A stretch of 64,000 nt of DNA from Filobasidium wieringae (taxonomy: Eukaryota > Basidiomycota > Tremellomycetes > Filobasidiales > Filobasidiaceae): NCBI GenBank assembly GCA_001600055.1, contig BCIV01000003.1:1201950-1265949 (forward strand). The letters run 5' to 3'. A model generated the notes under the pieces. It was not told the DNA's origin. It ran no database searches and was given only the letters and a program-made list of their open reading frames with translations. Position 1 is the stretch's first letter; every line of letters starts with the position of its first letter. Both the position numbers and the translations under genes were made by a program. Of the stretch, positions 10,145 to 22,824 are shown one piece after another.

Positions 10145-11636
10145 CGAATGTTCAGCACTAGTTCGTCAAGATCCGCTGGTCCGGTGGAGATCGATCAGCA
10201 GATGAACAAAGTTATCGATCATAAAGTGCAGGCTTATCATGCCGCCGTCAAACAGGTGAGTCCATACATGGATTAGGTCTCGTGTAGCTTGGATTGATCG
10301 CCTTTCCTGTAGCAAGCCGAGTCAAGCCACGACGACGTCGACGAGCAGATACAGCTAGCGAAGACGATCAAGGACAACGAAGCACTAGTCGAGGCGTGGA
10401 AGAATTACACCGACGCAATCGAGGTCCGCCTTCAACTGTAGCCTTATACCACCGTGTTGTCACTCGCGCTCATGAAACTATACATATACCCATTGTACAG
10501 GCCTGGCAGGAAGCTGAGAAACTGCTTCTAGACGCTGATCCAGATATGAAGGATTTGGCAGAAGAGGAGATGAAGGAATTGACCGAGCAATTGCAACACT
10601 TGAAGGAGACAATACTCCCATCTTTACTGCTACCACCGTCAAAGACCGCTCAATTATCGGCCATTCTAGAGCTAAAAGCTGGCGCAGGAGGAGACGAAGC
10701 GTCCCTTTTCGTCGAGGAGGTGCTACGCATGTACACGCGCTATGCGACAAATAAGGGTTGGAAGACTTCTATTCTCAGTAAAACATCGGGCAACGTGGGG
10801 AAAGATGGGTTGAAGGATGTGACTTTAGAGGTCAAAGGTGAAGGTGCATTCGGGGACTTTCGTTTTGAAAGAGGGGTACATAGAGTTCAGCGGGTACCAG
10901 CTACAGAATCAGCTGGGCGGGTTCATACTAGTACGATTGCTGTGGTGGTGAGTCCTGTCGCAGTCAAGAAGGTCATCGCTGTCTCCAATGATGAAATATC
11001 CCCTGCAGGTACTTCCTCTTTCCCAGGAGTCTGGAGAAACTGCGTCAGATGATATCGTGGACGAGAAAGATGTAAAATCTGAAGTCATGCGAGCTCGAGG
11101 AGCGGGTGGTCAGGTAGGCACACTATCCATTCCGTGCATCAGGCTCATTTTTAACCTGGTTTACACCTTGTAATAGCATGTGAACAAGACCGAGTCGGCT
11201 GTCCGTCTAACGCATATACCCACTGGAATAAGCGTCTCGATGCAGGATTCCCGAAGTCAACACCAAGTGCGTAGATGCTGGCAGATCCCTTCAGCCAGAA
11301 ATGGTAGGCTAATGATGTCATGCATACTAGAATCGTGCATGGGCATGGCAAATCTTGAGAGCAAGGTTACTGGATCGCAAAATGGCTCAGGCAGTTGAGG
11401 ATCGCCGAAACACGCGAAGGCTACAGGTAAAAGGGATGGATCGAAGCGATAAAGTCCGAACATATAATTTCCCGCAAGATCGAGTTACCGACCATCGAAT
11501 TGGATTGACCACTACTGGATTGGAAGGTATCTTAGAAGGCGAAGGGCTGGATTACCTCGTCAGCAAACTAAAAGACTACAACCAAGGCCTTAGATTAGAA
11601 AGCCTTCTTGAGACAGGAGAGGATATGGAAGAATGA
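10145..11636 (+). CDS. MRF1: Mitochondrial class I peptide chain release factor (RF1 type), C-terminal half of an apparent fusion
   Basis: This part reads UAA/UAG stop codons on mitochondrial ribosomes and triggers peptide release. Exons continue from the uniporter: to 10255, then 10313-10423, 10501-10947, 11009-11113, 11177-11266 and 11331-11636 (TGA), all phase 0. Seen in order: the N-terminal helical domain ([33 protein letters not shown]), [13 protein letters not shown], the stop-codon recognition stretch [18 protein letters not shown] with the PxT motif (PAT), and the catalytic [19 protein letters not shown] with GGQ intact, then the C-terminal [13 protein letters not shown]...[18 protein letters not shown]. 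About 386 residues follow the MPP-like site at Arg600-Met-Phe/Ser603, close to normal mitochondrial RF1 length. No independent start upstream of the presequence-like segment is obvious; in-frame ATGs occur in the linker (DMAKQ, AMDSS) and at RMFSTSS. The stop faces that of YTA7 at a distance of about 106 nt. Confidence 0.87.
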
Positions 11637-11742
11637 ACTGGTTGTCATATCATGTGATAGTTGAGATATAGGTAGATACGACCGAGTTTACAAACTTATA
11701 GATACAGGATTCTGAGAAGGAGTTTACATTATCTGTTGGCTA

Positions 11743-14700
11743 TCAATGCGTAACTTTCGTAACAAATTCATAACAGTCGTTGAGCAAACGCATCAGCATA
11801 AGGGTACGGTCCCAATCTGCACGATGATTCCAGATGATTTGCAAAGCCATGGCCCTTAATTGCTCAAGGTCCTCTACCGTAAAGTGCTCCGTCAAACTGG
11901 TGAGACAATGTTGCAGCTTTATGAATGTGTCGTGTGGTACGGTAAATAGCGGCGGCGGTTGGATTCTGGGTAAGCTCGTAGGCGCTGGACTTGGCGTAAA
12001 TGGCGTTGGGTTCAGTATAGAAGCCAATTTGTTCTGCACGGGATATGACATGCTCGTGTCGTGCGGCGTTTTCGTGAACGTGTGATCCTGCAGGGGCTGG
12101 ACACTCGCGTCGTGTTGGAGATTGGTGTCCTGAACCACAGAAGCAGTCTGTACACCATTCAGCATCGTATGATCGTCGCTTTTATTGCGCTTATTGGCTC
12201 GACTTTCAGAGGCGTTGGACGAGTCTACGGAACCATCGCGAGACCTCTTCTTCGCGTTTCGCTCGAGCTGCATTATGTCAGGTACTCTAAAATCGGCAAT
12301 TTTGCCATTGATGCGCGCCGAGGAGCGGATGCCTGTTGGCGAGGATCCTGTCGATCGGTTAGATTTCCGCTCCTTCATCTGTCGCTTGGCGAATTCTCGG
12401 GCTGCCATCCGCTCGAAATCAAGCTTCTGCTGCTCGTCTTGGAAGTGGTCCTTGATAAGTAGTACCGCTTCGTCATACATGAGGGAGGCTCGCCCTCGGC
12501 GATCGACATCCAGTTCCGCGCCATGAACGTTTTCCTTCATCCGTTCAATATCTCGCTGAAACATGCGGAGGGATAGGTAACCGTTTTCCTTACTCATCAA
12601 TTTCTCTTGCATGAGTTCGAAGTCCACCCAGTGCGGTTTTTGACGTTCCGGCTTCGGGAGTGCTTTGGGATCGCTTTTATCTGTAGCGTCAATCGGTGGA
12701 TGGGTGTTTACCTCGGCGGATTCCATCACATGAACGTGTTCGCTAGCAACGTCTTCGGACGCAACAACTTCAACGGGAACAATCGAGGAAGGTCCTGCAT
12801 CGATATCCATAGCGTTACCGTTCAGGTTCGCTTGCTCATCAAGGACAGGTTGTGGAGCTAAAGCCGACTTCTCAGCTTCAAGCTGGACAATCTCGAGCTC
12901 AGCTTCTGCTTGTGCCTTGTCAAGGGCTACAAGTGCCTCCCACCGTGCCAGGGCATCTCGAGCGGTGATGGTGCTCTTCCTGTTGTGTTTCTTCTTCAGG
13001 TCCATAAGAACGGAATGCAAACGGTAAGCCAAGAACTCTCTTAGAGTTTGGTCTTTGGCTTCTTGTTCAGCAACAGCAGCTGCAGAAGGAGGTGGGGGAG
13101 GTAAAGGCGCCGCGAGGGGTAAATCTTCTAAAATCCTTTTCCTCTTCGGCAAAGCATCGGGGAATTGATTCGGTGGCAGGGAGATCTTGTCGAGGATACT
13201 TGAGAAGTACGCGGTACGTTGAGGCTATCAGGGCAAAAGATCATTTAATCCGGGCGACAAGTCTGACTCATTATGACACAACATACCTTATTAGGCGGTA
13301 GGAGCTCGATGAGGTTTTTGCCCATACGCCCAAACCAATTTTTGACATCCTCGTCAAGCATGTTCAAGGGTTCATCCATAAATGCGATGATGATAACGGG
13401 CTCGGATGGTGTCAGACTGTCAAGTAGAGTAGTAAAAGTGGCCTTTGCCGAGGAGGACAGGACCGAGGCCCATTGACTAAGGCCAGGAATATAGAGGACG
13501 GAGGGCTGGTGCCTTTTTGCTTCCACAAACATCTGAACCAGCATTGTTTCAATGGTCTATGAAAGGTCATACTCAATGCCCTGTGTAACGAGCTTGAAAC
13601 AAGTTGGCTTACCGCAGTTGATTGACCGAGCAAAGTCGCGATATCAAGATTCTGAACATGATACCCCTCGAGGTGGTGGAGGAGCGCGGCTCCGAAGAAC
13701 CTTTGTCCAAGGCCCTTTTGACCATGGATAAGTAGTCTGGGCCGGTAAACACGAAGAGTTTCGAAGGCTGAGATAAAGGAAGAGGATCAGATTAAGGTGA
13801 ATTCACTTCTAGAGCGATTTTTACGTACACTGCAGCAGCAGCTCTCGACCGAAAGTTCCATCTTCGTTGTCATCTTCCCATTCAGCCTCCTCGAGTACCG
13901 ATCGAGTACTCTTACTTGGAATAAGCCCAGATACAACCTTCTTGATTTCCTCAAGCGGAGCAGCTAACAACGGTTCAAGGTGAGGCGGCAATGGCTGCGC
14001 ACTACTGGCAGCGGATCGAGCTGAAGAGGGGACGATCTCTATATTGGGGCAAGAATCGTATAAGAAACTGCATTGATCGATCGAGTCCCGTTTCACTCAC
14101 TTCGCACTGAAGNCATGAAATCTCTAGCCTGAACCTGAATCGAAGATGCGTCGAGTTGAAGCCGGTCATTTGTCTTGTATACCTGTGGATAACGCCTCTG
14201 GATAGCGTTGAGAGCAGCTTCGGTACAGAGTGCCTGAAATTATAGGGTCAGAAAAATCCTGCTTCCATGATCAGGGCTGGCTTACTCGTAAATCCGCTCC
14301 TCCGTATCCTTTTGTCAACGCTGACAACTCATCAAGAAATCTGTCTTCCAGAGGTGGTTCCCATTTGCGGGTATTGATGCTGATGATTTTCTTACGAGCT
14401 TCCTTGTTTGGTAGAGGGAAGTAGAATTCCCGATCGAATCGACCAGGCCTTCGCAAAGCTGGATCGACAGAGTCTGGCCTGTTTGTAGCCCCAATCACGA
14501 TGACTTGACCTGTAATTGCTCCCCTTTCAGCTTCAAAAATCTACGACATCATCCATGTAGCATGTCCATACCTCTTCCATCCATACCGTCCATCAGCGCC
14601 AACAAAGTAGCAACCAAGGAAGAATGTACTTGATCTTGTTTTGAGCTTCGAACCGGCGCCAGACCTGTGAACGGTCGTCAGCTTCATTGCTAACAACGGT

Positions 14701-17700
14701 ACGACTCATATGCGTACCATCAATCTCGTCAAAAAAGATAATGCTTGGCTGGGCATTCTTCGCTTCCTCAAACAATAACCGTAATTGACGCTCAGCTTCT
14801 CCTACCCATTTACTCAGACAATCTGCTCCCTTTCGCATGAAAAATGCTATATCACGACACCATCAATAAATCGATCTAGACTGCCCGCCCATGCTCAGCT
14901 CACCAATTTTCTGGGTAGAAGAGCTGCAACTGGCGGCAAGAGCACGAGCTAGAAGGGTTTTACCTAAAATGGCGGCCTTTCGCGTTAGCTAGAAAACTTG
15001 CGACTAATACGGGCCACATACCCGTTCCGGGAGGTCCATGGAAGAGAACGCCTCGAGGTGGTGTTATGCCAAACTGCTGGAAAAGTTCGGGATATAGAAG
15101 AGGAAGCGCTACCATTTCCTTGAGTTGGTTGATATCTGTGTTACGACAAAGCGGGGTCGGTCACATGTATAGCAGACACGGGTCAATAATATTACTCACG
15201 ACCATCCAATCCTCCGACCTGATCAAACGTAACGTTGAGATCGACTCCCAGAGGATCCGCATCGGCACGAGCTGATGACCACTGCAAGTGAGCTATCCCT
15301 GCGAGTGTGATTGGAAAAGGATATAATTACACACCTGCTTCTGGATTGTATCGTCCAACGGTTCCCGCGGCGACAGTAGCTGTGCTCGGTCCTGCTTGGT
15401 GTTTCTTTGCCCGACTGGTCGCGCCATTTGCCATTGTTACATATGTAGTTGCTTCTTTTCTCATCTCTTTGATGTGATCTGGTGGATCGTCATCCTAAGG
15501 CGGGCCAAATAGGATCAGTAAAGTTGACGTAACATATAGTTGTAGTATATACTCACAGAGTCGGAGTCCGGCATGTTTGGCATGTTTGGATCTGCCAAAG
15601 CGTTTGCGCCGACTGAAATATCCATGAGAAACCCTCCATTGGCGGCGGTCTTGGCGCCAAAGTTCCTCGTTCCAGCACGTTTGGGGGCTTCCTCGAGTGG
15701 TATCACCATTGAATAATTCACTTTCGTCGTCCGTTCCCTCAGTTTCCTCACGGGTTGCTCGTCATCTGTCGAAGCTACGGGGTTCCGCCGTCCTCTCGAT
15801 CGTTTCGGTCGAGCTTCTAGCATATTTGCGTCGCTCGAGTGGTCGCTTAATTGCGGCTCTGTGTCTTCTTCCAGCGAACCATCGACATCGACATCCTCAT
15901 CATCATCATCGTCTTGTTCGTAATCATCGTCTTTGACTTTTCTCGGAGGCGCTTTCGAGGCTTTTCGAGTCCGGCCTTTTGCTGCGTTGCCCCTCTTCGG
16001 TCTTCTGGTCGAATCCCCTGAAGCACCTGAGCTATCGTATTGTACTTTTTTCTTCCTCGCTATCGGTCTGTCCTCATCCGCACCGATGCTATTTTCGAAA
16101 TCATCTTCCGGACCCGTCGATGGCGAATCTATCATTCGCTTCCTCTCCGTATATCGCCCACCTCTCGTCTTAAACGATTCAATTAAAGGTTCTGGAGCCG
16201 CTTGGTATTCATCTATAGTACAGTGAGAAGGTAGTCACAAGAAGGATTCAGGCAAAGGAGTCAGCGATTCGGAATCCCTGAAATGCAAAGGGTCTCTCTT
16301 CTCAGGCTGTGGGGAAGGACTAGGTGTGGGAGTAGGGATCCTCTTCCTTTTCTTTGAAGGTTTGACCTTTGACTTTTTTTCAACGGGAGGGGTCGATTCA
16401 TGTCCGTCAGACTGGTCCATGTTTCTCGTCTTTTCCTTCTGCTCCGCCTTGGCCTTCTGCTCCTTTTTCTGGTCGTTCCTCAGATCCGCCCTTTCCATCA
16501 TCTCACCCCATACCGGCCAATCGGTGACCGGAACATCCGCACTCTGCCGACGAAGCGACCTGGCGAACTTTCTCGTCAACGCCTTGGGACCGCTAAGCAC
16601 TGTGGCTTCGTGGATCTCGATAAACCGGGGAGGAGGAACGTATTCCAGTTTTCGAGACATGGTCGGCTTGGGTCGAGCCAAGCGAGCACGGGCTTCGGCA
16701 AGAGGGTCGAGGGAGATGGAGAGATCACTGATATCGGTGGTGGTCGATCCTGGAGTGTTGCCGGGAGTGCTGATTGGGGACGTGTGCGGAGGAGTGCTTG
16801 GCAACACAAGCTCTGGATCGAGATCACCAACGAAAGGGGAGGCTTCGGCGTAAGCAGGAACGCTTTGAGCTGAGATATGGGAGGAGAGTGTCGAAGGGAA
16901 GAGTATGCAAATGTTGTTGCTGTCTACCGGTCCGTCTCTAAACTTCCTAAATAACGGTTCTGGACCCGCAAGATCGATTTCCTCCGGAAGCTCAGGGCCT
17001 GGATGGTGGTACGAATCGTTGCGTTTCAAAGTGGTAGGGAAAGGGTCTAGTGTGACGATGGCGGGTGGTTGAGCTCTTCGAGAAGTAGCGAAGTAATATG
17101 GCATATGGTTTATGGACAGGAGCGGAAGGTTGAATGATCGATGGATGAGTTGAGAAGCGATCCGCTTGTTGGATTTGGAGAGGAGATCGAGATCCCTTGC
17201 AGGGACGGACGCTTCTTATATATGGTTTCCTAGCCCGACGATGTATGGGTTGGTTCTTGAATTAAACCGCTGATCCTCCCGATCGCCGGCAGATCATCGA
17301 TGCAGATCCATCTAATCGAGTTCCACAGAAGACAAAAGGTGGAGCATGGAAATGACATGATTCGGTCCGAGAAGTCGTACGTTGAGGTCGGAAGAGAGGG
17401 GACAAGAGACAGAGACCCGAAGAAATGAGGGAAATATAGACTAACCTGGTTCTTCCTCCTCAACCTCGCCGATCAAAGCTTCCGGCTCTGATCCCGGAAC
17501 CATATCGTCTTCACCCTCCGCATCCTCTTCACCTTCAGCATCCTCATCTCCATATTCATCATCTTCTTCACTGGGTTTCCGTCGTCCTGTCATCTGGGCC
17601 TGAGCGATGATCTGATTACCGGTATCGAACGTATTCGCGATGGTGGTCTCCGCGACATCGGTATCGCGACTATTTCTCGTCTGTCGTCCCCGAGTCGCTG

Positions 17701-18016
17701 GTGCTCGGGAAGATTCAGCAGGTTGTTGATGATGGTGCTGACTGCTACCTCCCGAACTTCGTCTTGAGCCTTCGATCCTACTGGAGGACCTCGTTGCTGC
17801 AGGTTCTTGTTTGACGGAATTACGTCCTCCGGTCTTGGACAAGGTGAGTTTAAGTTTGGGAATTGGGCGACCACCGTTAGATGTCCTGTTGTTATCATCA
17901 GCGGTAGGGAGTGCGAGAGGATCAGAGTTGAAGTCGTCGTTCGGGTCCTCGGATAGCAAGTTCTGGTCGTAGTTGACGGCTGCGTTCCGGGTCGATCGAG
18001 AGGGACGACCTGACAT
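11743..18016 (-). CDS. YTA7: Yta7/ATAD2-type AAA ATPase with bromodomain-like region
   Basis: A nuclear chromatin ATPase that evicts or disassembles H3-H4 and sets chromatin boundaries. Apparent first exon 18016-17446 ([13 protein letters not shown]..., Ser/Arg-rich then very acidic) ends in phase 1 at CCAG/GTTAGT; the next coding exon starts at 16212 ([13 protein letters not shown]) in matching phase. Then: acidic/basic N-terminal region with [14 protein letters not shown] (compare yeast LRERTKPVNY); AAA1 with [24 protein letters not shown] (split by an intron), [53 protein letters not shown] and GYGGADLR; a degenerate AAA2 ([32 protein letters not shown] equivalent); a bromodomain-like part ([15 protein letters not shown]); and a C-terminal helix pair ([27 protein letters not shown]) that matches the extreme C-terminus of yeast Yta7. 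An ambiguous base at 14114 lies in a codon of the DFM-x-SVR segment. The N-terminal exon is less certain than the rest because its intron would be about 1.23 kb and holds another ORF. Confidence 0.85.
16235..17104 (-). CDS. Unknown 289-aa protein encoded inside the apparent first intron of YTA7
   Basis: An uninterrupted ORF ([14 protein letters not shown]... to TGA at 16235-16237) with codon choice like its neighbours. I do not recognise the protein. It is Pro/Ser/Thr-rich in its first half, has a conserved-looking core ([45 protein letters not shown]), and ends in a charged, lysine-rich region ([21 protein letters not shown]) that could be a nuclear localisation signal. A TATA box (17216-17223) lies about 115 nt before the ATG, followed by a C/T-rich leader, so it has its own promoter. 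The stop codon is only 22 nt before the YTA7 exon 2 acceptor and is in the same frame as that exon. There is thus no room for a separate 3' UTR: its mRNA must end within or run through YTA7, or it is an alternative first exon of YTA7. Confidence 0.6.
   Translation of the reverse strand: MPYYFATSRRAQPPAIVTLDPFPTTLKRNDSYHHPGPELPEEIDLAGPEPLFRKFRDGPVDSNNICILFPSTLSSHISAQSVPAYAEASPFVGDLDPELVLPSTPPHTSPISTPGNTPGSTTTDISDLSISLDPLAEARARLARPKPTMSRKLEYVPPPRFIEIHEATVLSGPKALTRKFARSLRRQSADVPVTDWPVWGEMMERADLRNDQKKEQKAKAEQKEKTRNMDQSDGHESTPPVEKKSKVKPSKKRKRIPTPTPSPSPQPEKRDPLHFRDSESLTPLPESFL
17216..17223 (-). promoter_or_regulatory. TATA box for the ORF inside the YTA7 intron
   Basis: ATATATAA on the minus strand (in CCATATATAAGAAG), about 115 nt upstream of the ATG at 17104 and about 230 nt downstream of the end of the apparent YTA7 first exon. 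The following leader is C/T-rich, as in other promoters of this window. Confidence 0.5.
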
Positions 18017-18721
18017 CTCGAAGAGGGCGATCCGATTAAGTCTAGAGCTAGTTGTGATGTGTCTGAATGATGGTCTGAGCTGTTAGAATTTGGAGGACCG
18101 AGCACTCGAAAAGGCCGTTCAGGTGGAGATCCGCACAACTTTGTGATTTGTTTTGATCGCACGAATCGCGCGAAAGGTCCAAGCTCAACGTCTCTCCACA
18201 ATAACAAATGATATGTGTACAGTCGACTCCACACCAGATCAATCGTCATATGGCTCAACCATTCAGAATCTCTCATCGAACGTCGTCTCTATAAAAGTAC
18301 GTTTCTTCAGCGAGGTCCAACACGAACCAATTCACGTGCTCAAACAGTTCCTGGTTCGGTATATAATCCTTGTCTCTCGCGTTCCCCCCTGACCGTGTTC
18401 CACAGAATTCGATGCTATTCATCATGTCTCCAAGCACAATACAATCAAACAAAACCCATCATTCCATCTAAACGAATCGTCATCACAATATACACATCGT
18501 CATCGCATCCTTCACATCCTTGCCTCGCTTCATCCCGTCGACCCGTCATGTACACAACCAGATCCACCCAGCTCTCACGCCTTAGGCGAACAAACGCTTG
18601 GTGTAAGAGTGCAAGTTGGAAACACCTCCCTCCTGTTGAGCGGAAGCGGTTCGGCTGTGAAGAGAACAGTTCAAGAGTCAACGCCCGCATTCCACTTCAT
18701 CATGTAAACCACCACTCTGAC
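18017..18721. other. YTA7 promoter and IMPDH 3' UTR, no gene seen
   Basis: Both flanking genes run on the minus strand, so this 0.7 kb holds the IMPDH 3' UTR and the YTA7 promoter. A CACGTG core (TTCACGTGCTC) is near 18332. TTTGATTGTATTGTG-like A/T-rich words near 18430-18460 fit a 3' UTR on the minus strand. No ORF with support was found. Confidence 0.45.
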
Positions 18722-20645
18722 TCACAGTTCGAACCTGACTTGACCCTCCATAGCACCCTCCTTGAACAAGGTAACGCTCTTGACACCGGCGTCCTGCAAA
18801 GAGTGCTGCAATCCAGTGTACAAGTAGGGTACGAACTTGCTCAAAGGACCCTTGTCGACGACATCCCCAGACACACCCTGAGCGACCTTGACGGCATCGG
18901 CTTCCGAAAAGTACCTGGCGGTGGCGGCGTTGTCATCCCCAGCGTTGGCGGAGACACCGGACGCCTTGACCTTGGCAGCACCGGCACCGGTTCCTCGTTT
19001 GGAAGAGGCGGTGACGGTGGAAGCGGGTTTCTTCTGGTGCTCCATCGCCTCGATCGATCCCATCCCTCGGTAGGTCTTGACCCGTTTACCCTCGTGGTAA
19101 AAGTATTCACCGGGGGATTCGGTCGTACCGGCCAACATTCCACCCATCATCACGGCCGAAGCACCCAAAGCCAGGGCCTTGGCGATATGACCGACGTTCT
19201 GGATCCCTCCATCCGCGATGGTAGGAACGCCAAACTTGTTGGAAAACTCGCTGACTGCAAAGACGGCTGTACCTTGAGGACGACCGACGGCCATGACTTC
19301 CTGAGTGATACAGATGGATCCGGATCCCATACCGACACGAAGAGCGTCCGCACCGGCAAAGATCAACTGAGCGGCTTGTTCACGAGTGACGACGTTTCCA
19401 GCAATGACCTGCAATTCGGGGAAAGTCTTCTTGATCCACTGGATGAATTCGATCTGGTAGATCGAGTTTCCCTGGGAAGAATCCAGGACGACGACGTCGA
19501 GACCGGCCTCACAGAGCAACTTGAGTCGCTCCTTGTCGTTCTCCCTGGTTCCAATGGCAGCACCACAGTACAACTGCTTGCTCTCGGGAAGCTTGCTGGC
19601 CAAAGGGAAGTTCTGGTTCTTCAACAGATCCGATCGAGCCAAGAGGGAGACCAAGTTGCCCTCGGAATCGACAATGGGGAGTTTACCCTTCTTGGAATCC
19701 CTGATGATCTGGTTGGCCTCCTTCAAGGAGATGCCGGATTTACCAGTAACCAAATCCGTAGTCATGACGTCGGACAGCTTGTCAGAAGCGTCACGGAATT
19801 GAACGTCTCGGCCAGTCACAATACCGAGAAGCTTTCCTCCGACCTTTCCAGATTCTGAGCAAAGAGCGAATTGTTTGTAAGAAACGTGTACAACCGAGTC
19901 CCACATCTCGGCCAGACCTACCAGTGATGGGGATACCTCCGAACCCGAGCTTCTGCTTGATTTCGAGAACACTATTGTGCGATTGACATCTGATAAGCTG
20001 GCACTCCTCAATTTCGTTCGAGCCATTAAAACTCACTCCTCGACAGTGTCATCAGCTCCCAAACAAATGGGGTCGGTGATGAAACCGTTCTCGTAAAGCT
20101 TGACCTTCCTGACCATAGCAGCCTGTTCTTGAGCGGAACAATTGTGGTGGATTATTCCGAGACCTCCGTGAAGGGCGATAGCGATGGCCATCCTATGGGA
20201 TGAAGAGTTTAGAAGGTTTTTCGTGAGAGGGTGAGATTAACGGTCGAACGCACTGGGTCTCGGTGACGGTGTCCATGGGAGAAGACATGAAGGGGGTGTT
20301 GAGGGTGATCTTTTTGGTGACTCTATTATACTAAAAATGAGCACGTGTTCGTTTGCACACGTCAAAGTTCAAAAATGACTGACCGAGTCTGGAGAGAGAC
20401 ATCCGAAGCCTATGCGCAGCGAGCGGGTTTGTCGATTATTGGTAAGCAGCGCTCCAACTACTGAACGTCTGCATTCTACCTACGGGGAAGTCGATCTTTC
20501 CAGGCAGGACCAAGAAATCGTTGTAGGTGAGACCACCCTGTCCGTTCCTCCTGGTGTCCATCAACTCCTTCAAGCTGAGTCCATCACCGGACTGGTACTG
20601 CTTGAGGGTTTCAATGGCTTGAGCGGGGTCGAGGAATTCGGGCAT
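18722..20645 (-). CDS. IMD1: Inosine-5'-monophosphate dehydrogenase
   Basis: Oxidises IMP to XMP with NAD+, the rate-limiting step of guanine nucleotide synthesis and the target of mycophenolic acid; cytosolic tetramer. Start [18 protein letters not shown] at 20645; stop TGA at 18722-18724; several short introns at the 5' end. Seen in order: [40 protein letters not shown], two CBS modules ([35 protein letters not shown]) inserted in the barrel, [15 protein letters not shown], the catalytic loop [20 protein letters not shown] with the nucleophilic Cys, [19 protein letters not shown], the flap [15 protein letters not shown], and [19 protein letters not shown]. The order and catalytic Cys are complete. 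It shares a 450-bp divergent promoter with RVB1. A 547-codon antisense ORF overlaps it but is a codon-bias shadow. Confidence 0.95.
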
Positions 20646-21095
20646 TTTGGCAAGGATTTGGATGTTTTTTTTTGTTGGAGGTGAGTTGTAGGGGAAAGGG
20701 GAAAGGAGGTTGAAGTTTGGGATGATGTGTGGGAATTACCAGAGCCAGAATTCCAAAAGAGAGGTGAGTCGACGAAAAAGAGGAGGGGAATCAAGTGAGA
20801 AATGTTGAAACTCGGAGGGAGAGTAACCGTTTTTCTGAAGATCACGTGATCTGAACCGAGAAACGCGAATTCCGTGGGAAAGGCTAGGTTCACGATATAT
20901 CACCAAGGTGGTTCAATCGTTTGCATCTTTCATCGTCAGCTCAAATTGCCCACAAATTACATAGACAAGCTCGCCGTCCTTTTTAAAATCATAGGACATA
21001 ACCAAATCCCGTTGAAAACGCCCAAATCGGACAACACCATCATTCCATCTACCCGCACTCTTCTTCCCCTTTGACGAATTGAACATCCATACAAC
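20646..21095. promoter_or_regulatory. Divergent promoter of IMPDH and RVB1 with CACGTG palindrome
   Basis: 450 bp separate the two ATGs. A perfect 14-bp palindrome, AGATCACGTGATCT, lies at 20839-20852 and contains the CACGTG E-box bound by Cbf1/bHLH factors. A/T-rich, pyrimidine-rich stretches precede the RVB1 ATG. Confidence 0.5.

Positions 21096-22824
<1,729 letters not shown>

Noticed and set aside
9650..10276. Stand-alone 208-codon gene between MCU and MRF1
   Set aside because: Its start is a TTG inside an intron, and its sequence is the MCU coiled coil plus the MRF1 N-terminus; it is exon 8 of the fused model.
17441..18016. Separate 191-aa protein ending EEEEPG
   Set aside because: The stop arises by reading into a GTTAGT donor; joining to the exon at 16212 keeps frame and character, so it is better taken as the first YTA7 exon, though not proven.
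18215..19858. 547-codon plus-strand ORF opposite IMPDH
   Set aside because: It is antisense to a certain, highly conserved gene; its peptide is low-complexity and lacks motifs. The open frame follows from the codon bias of IMPDH.
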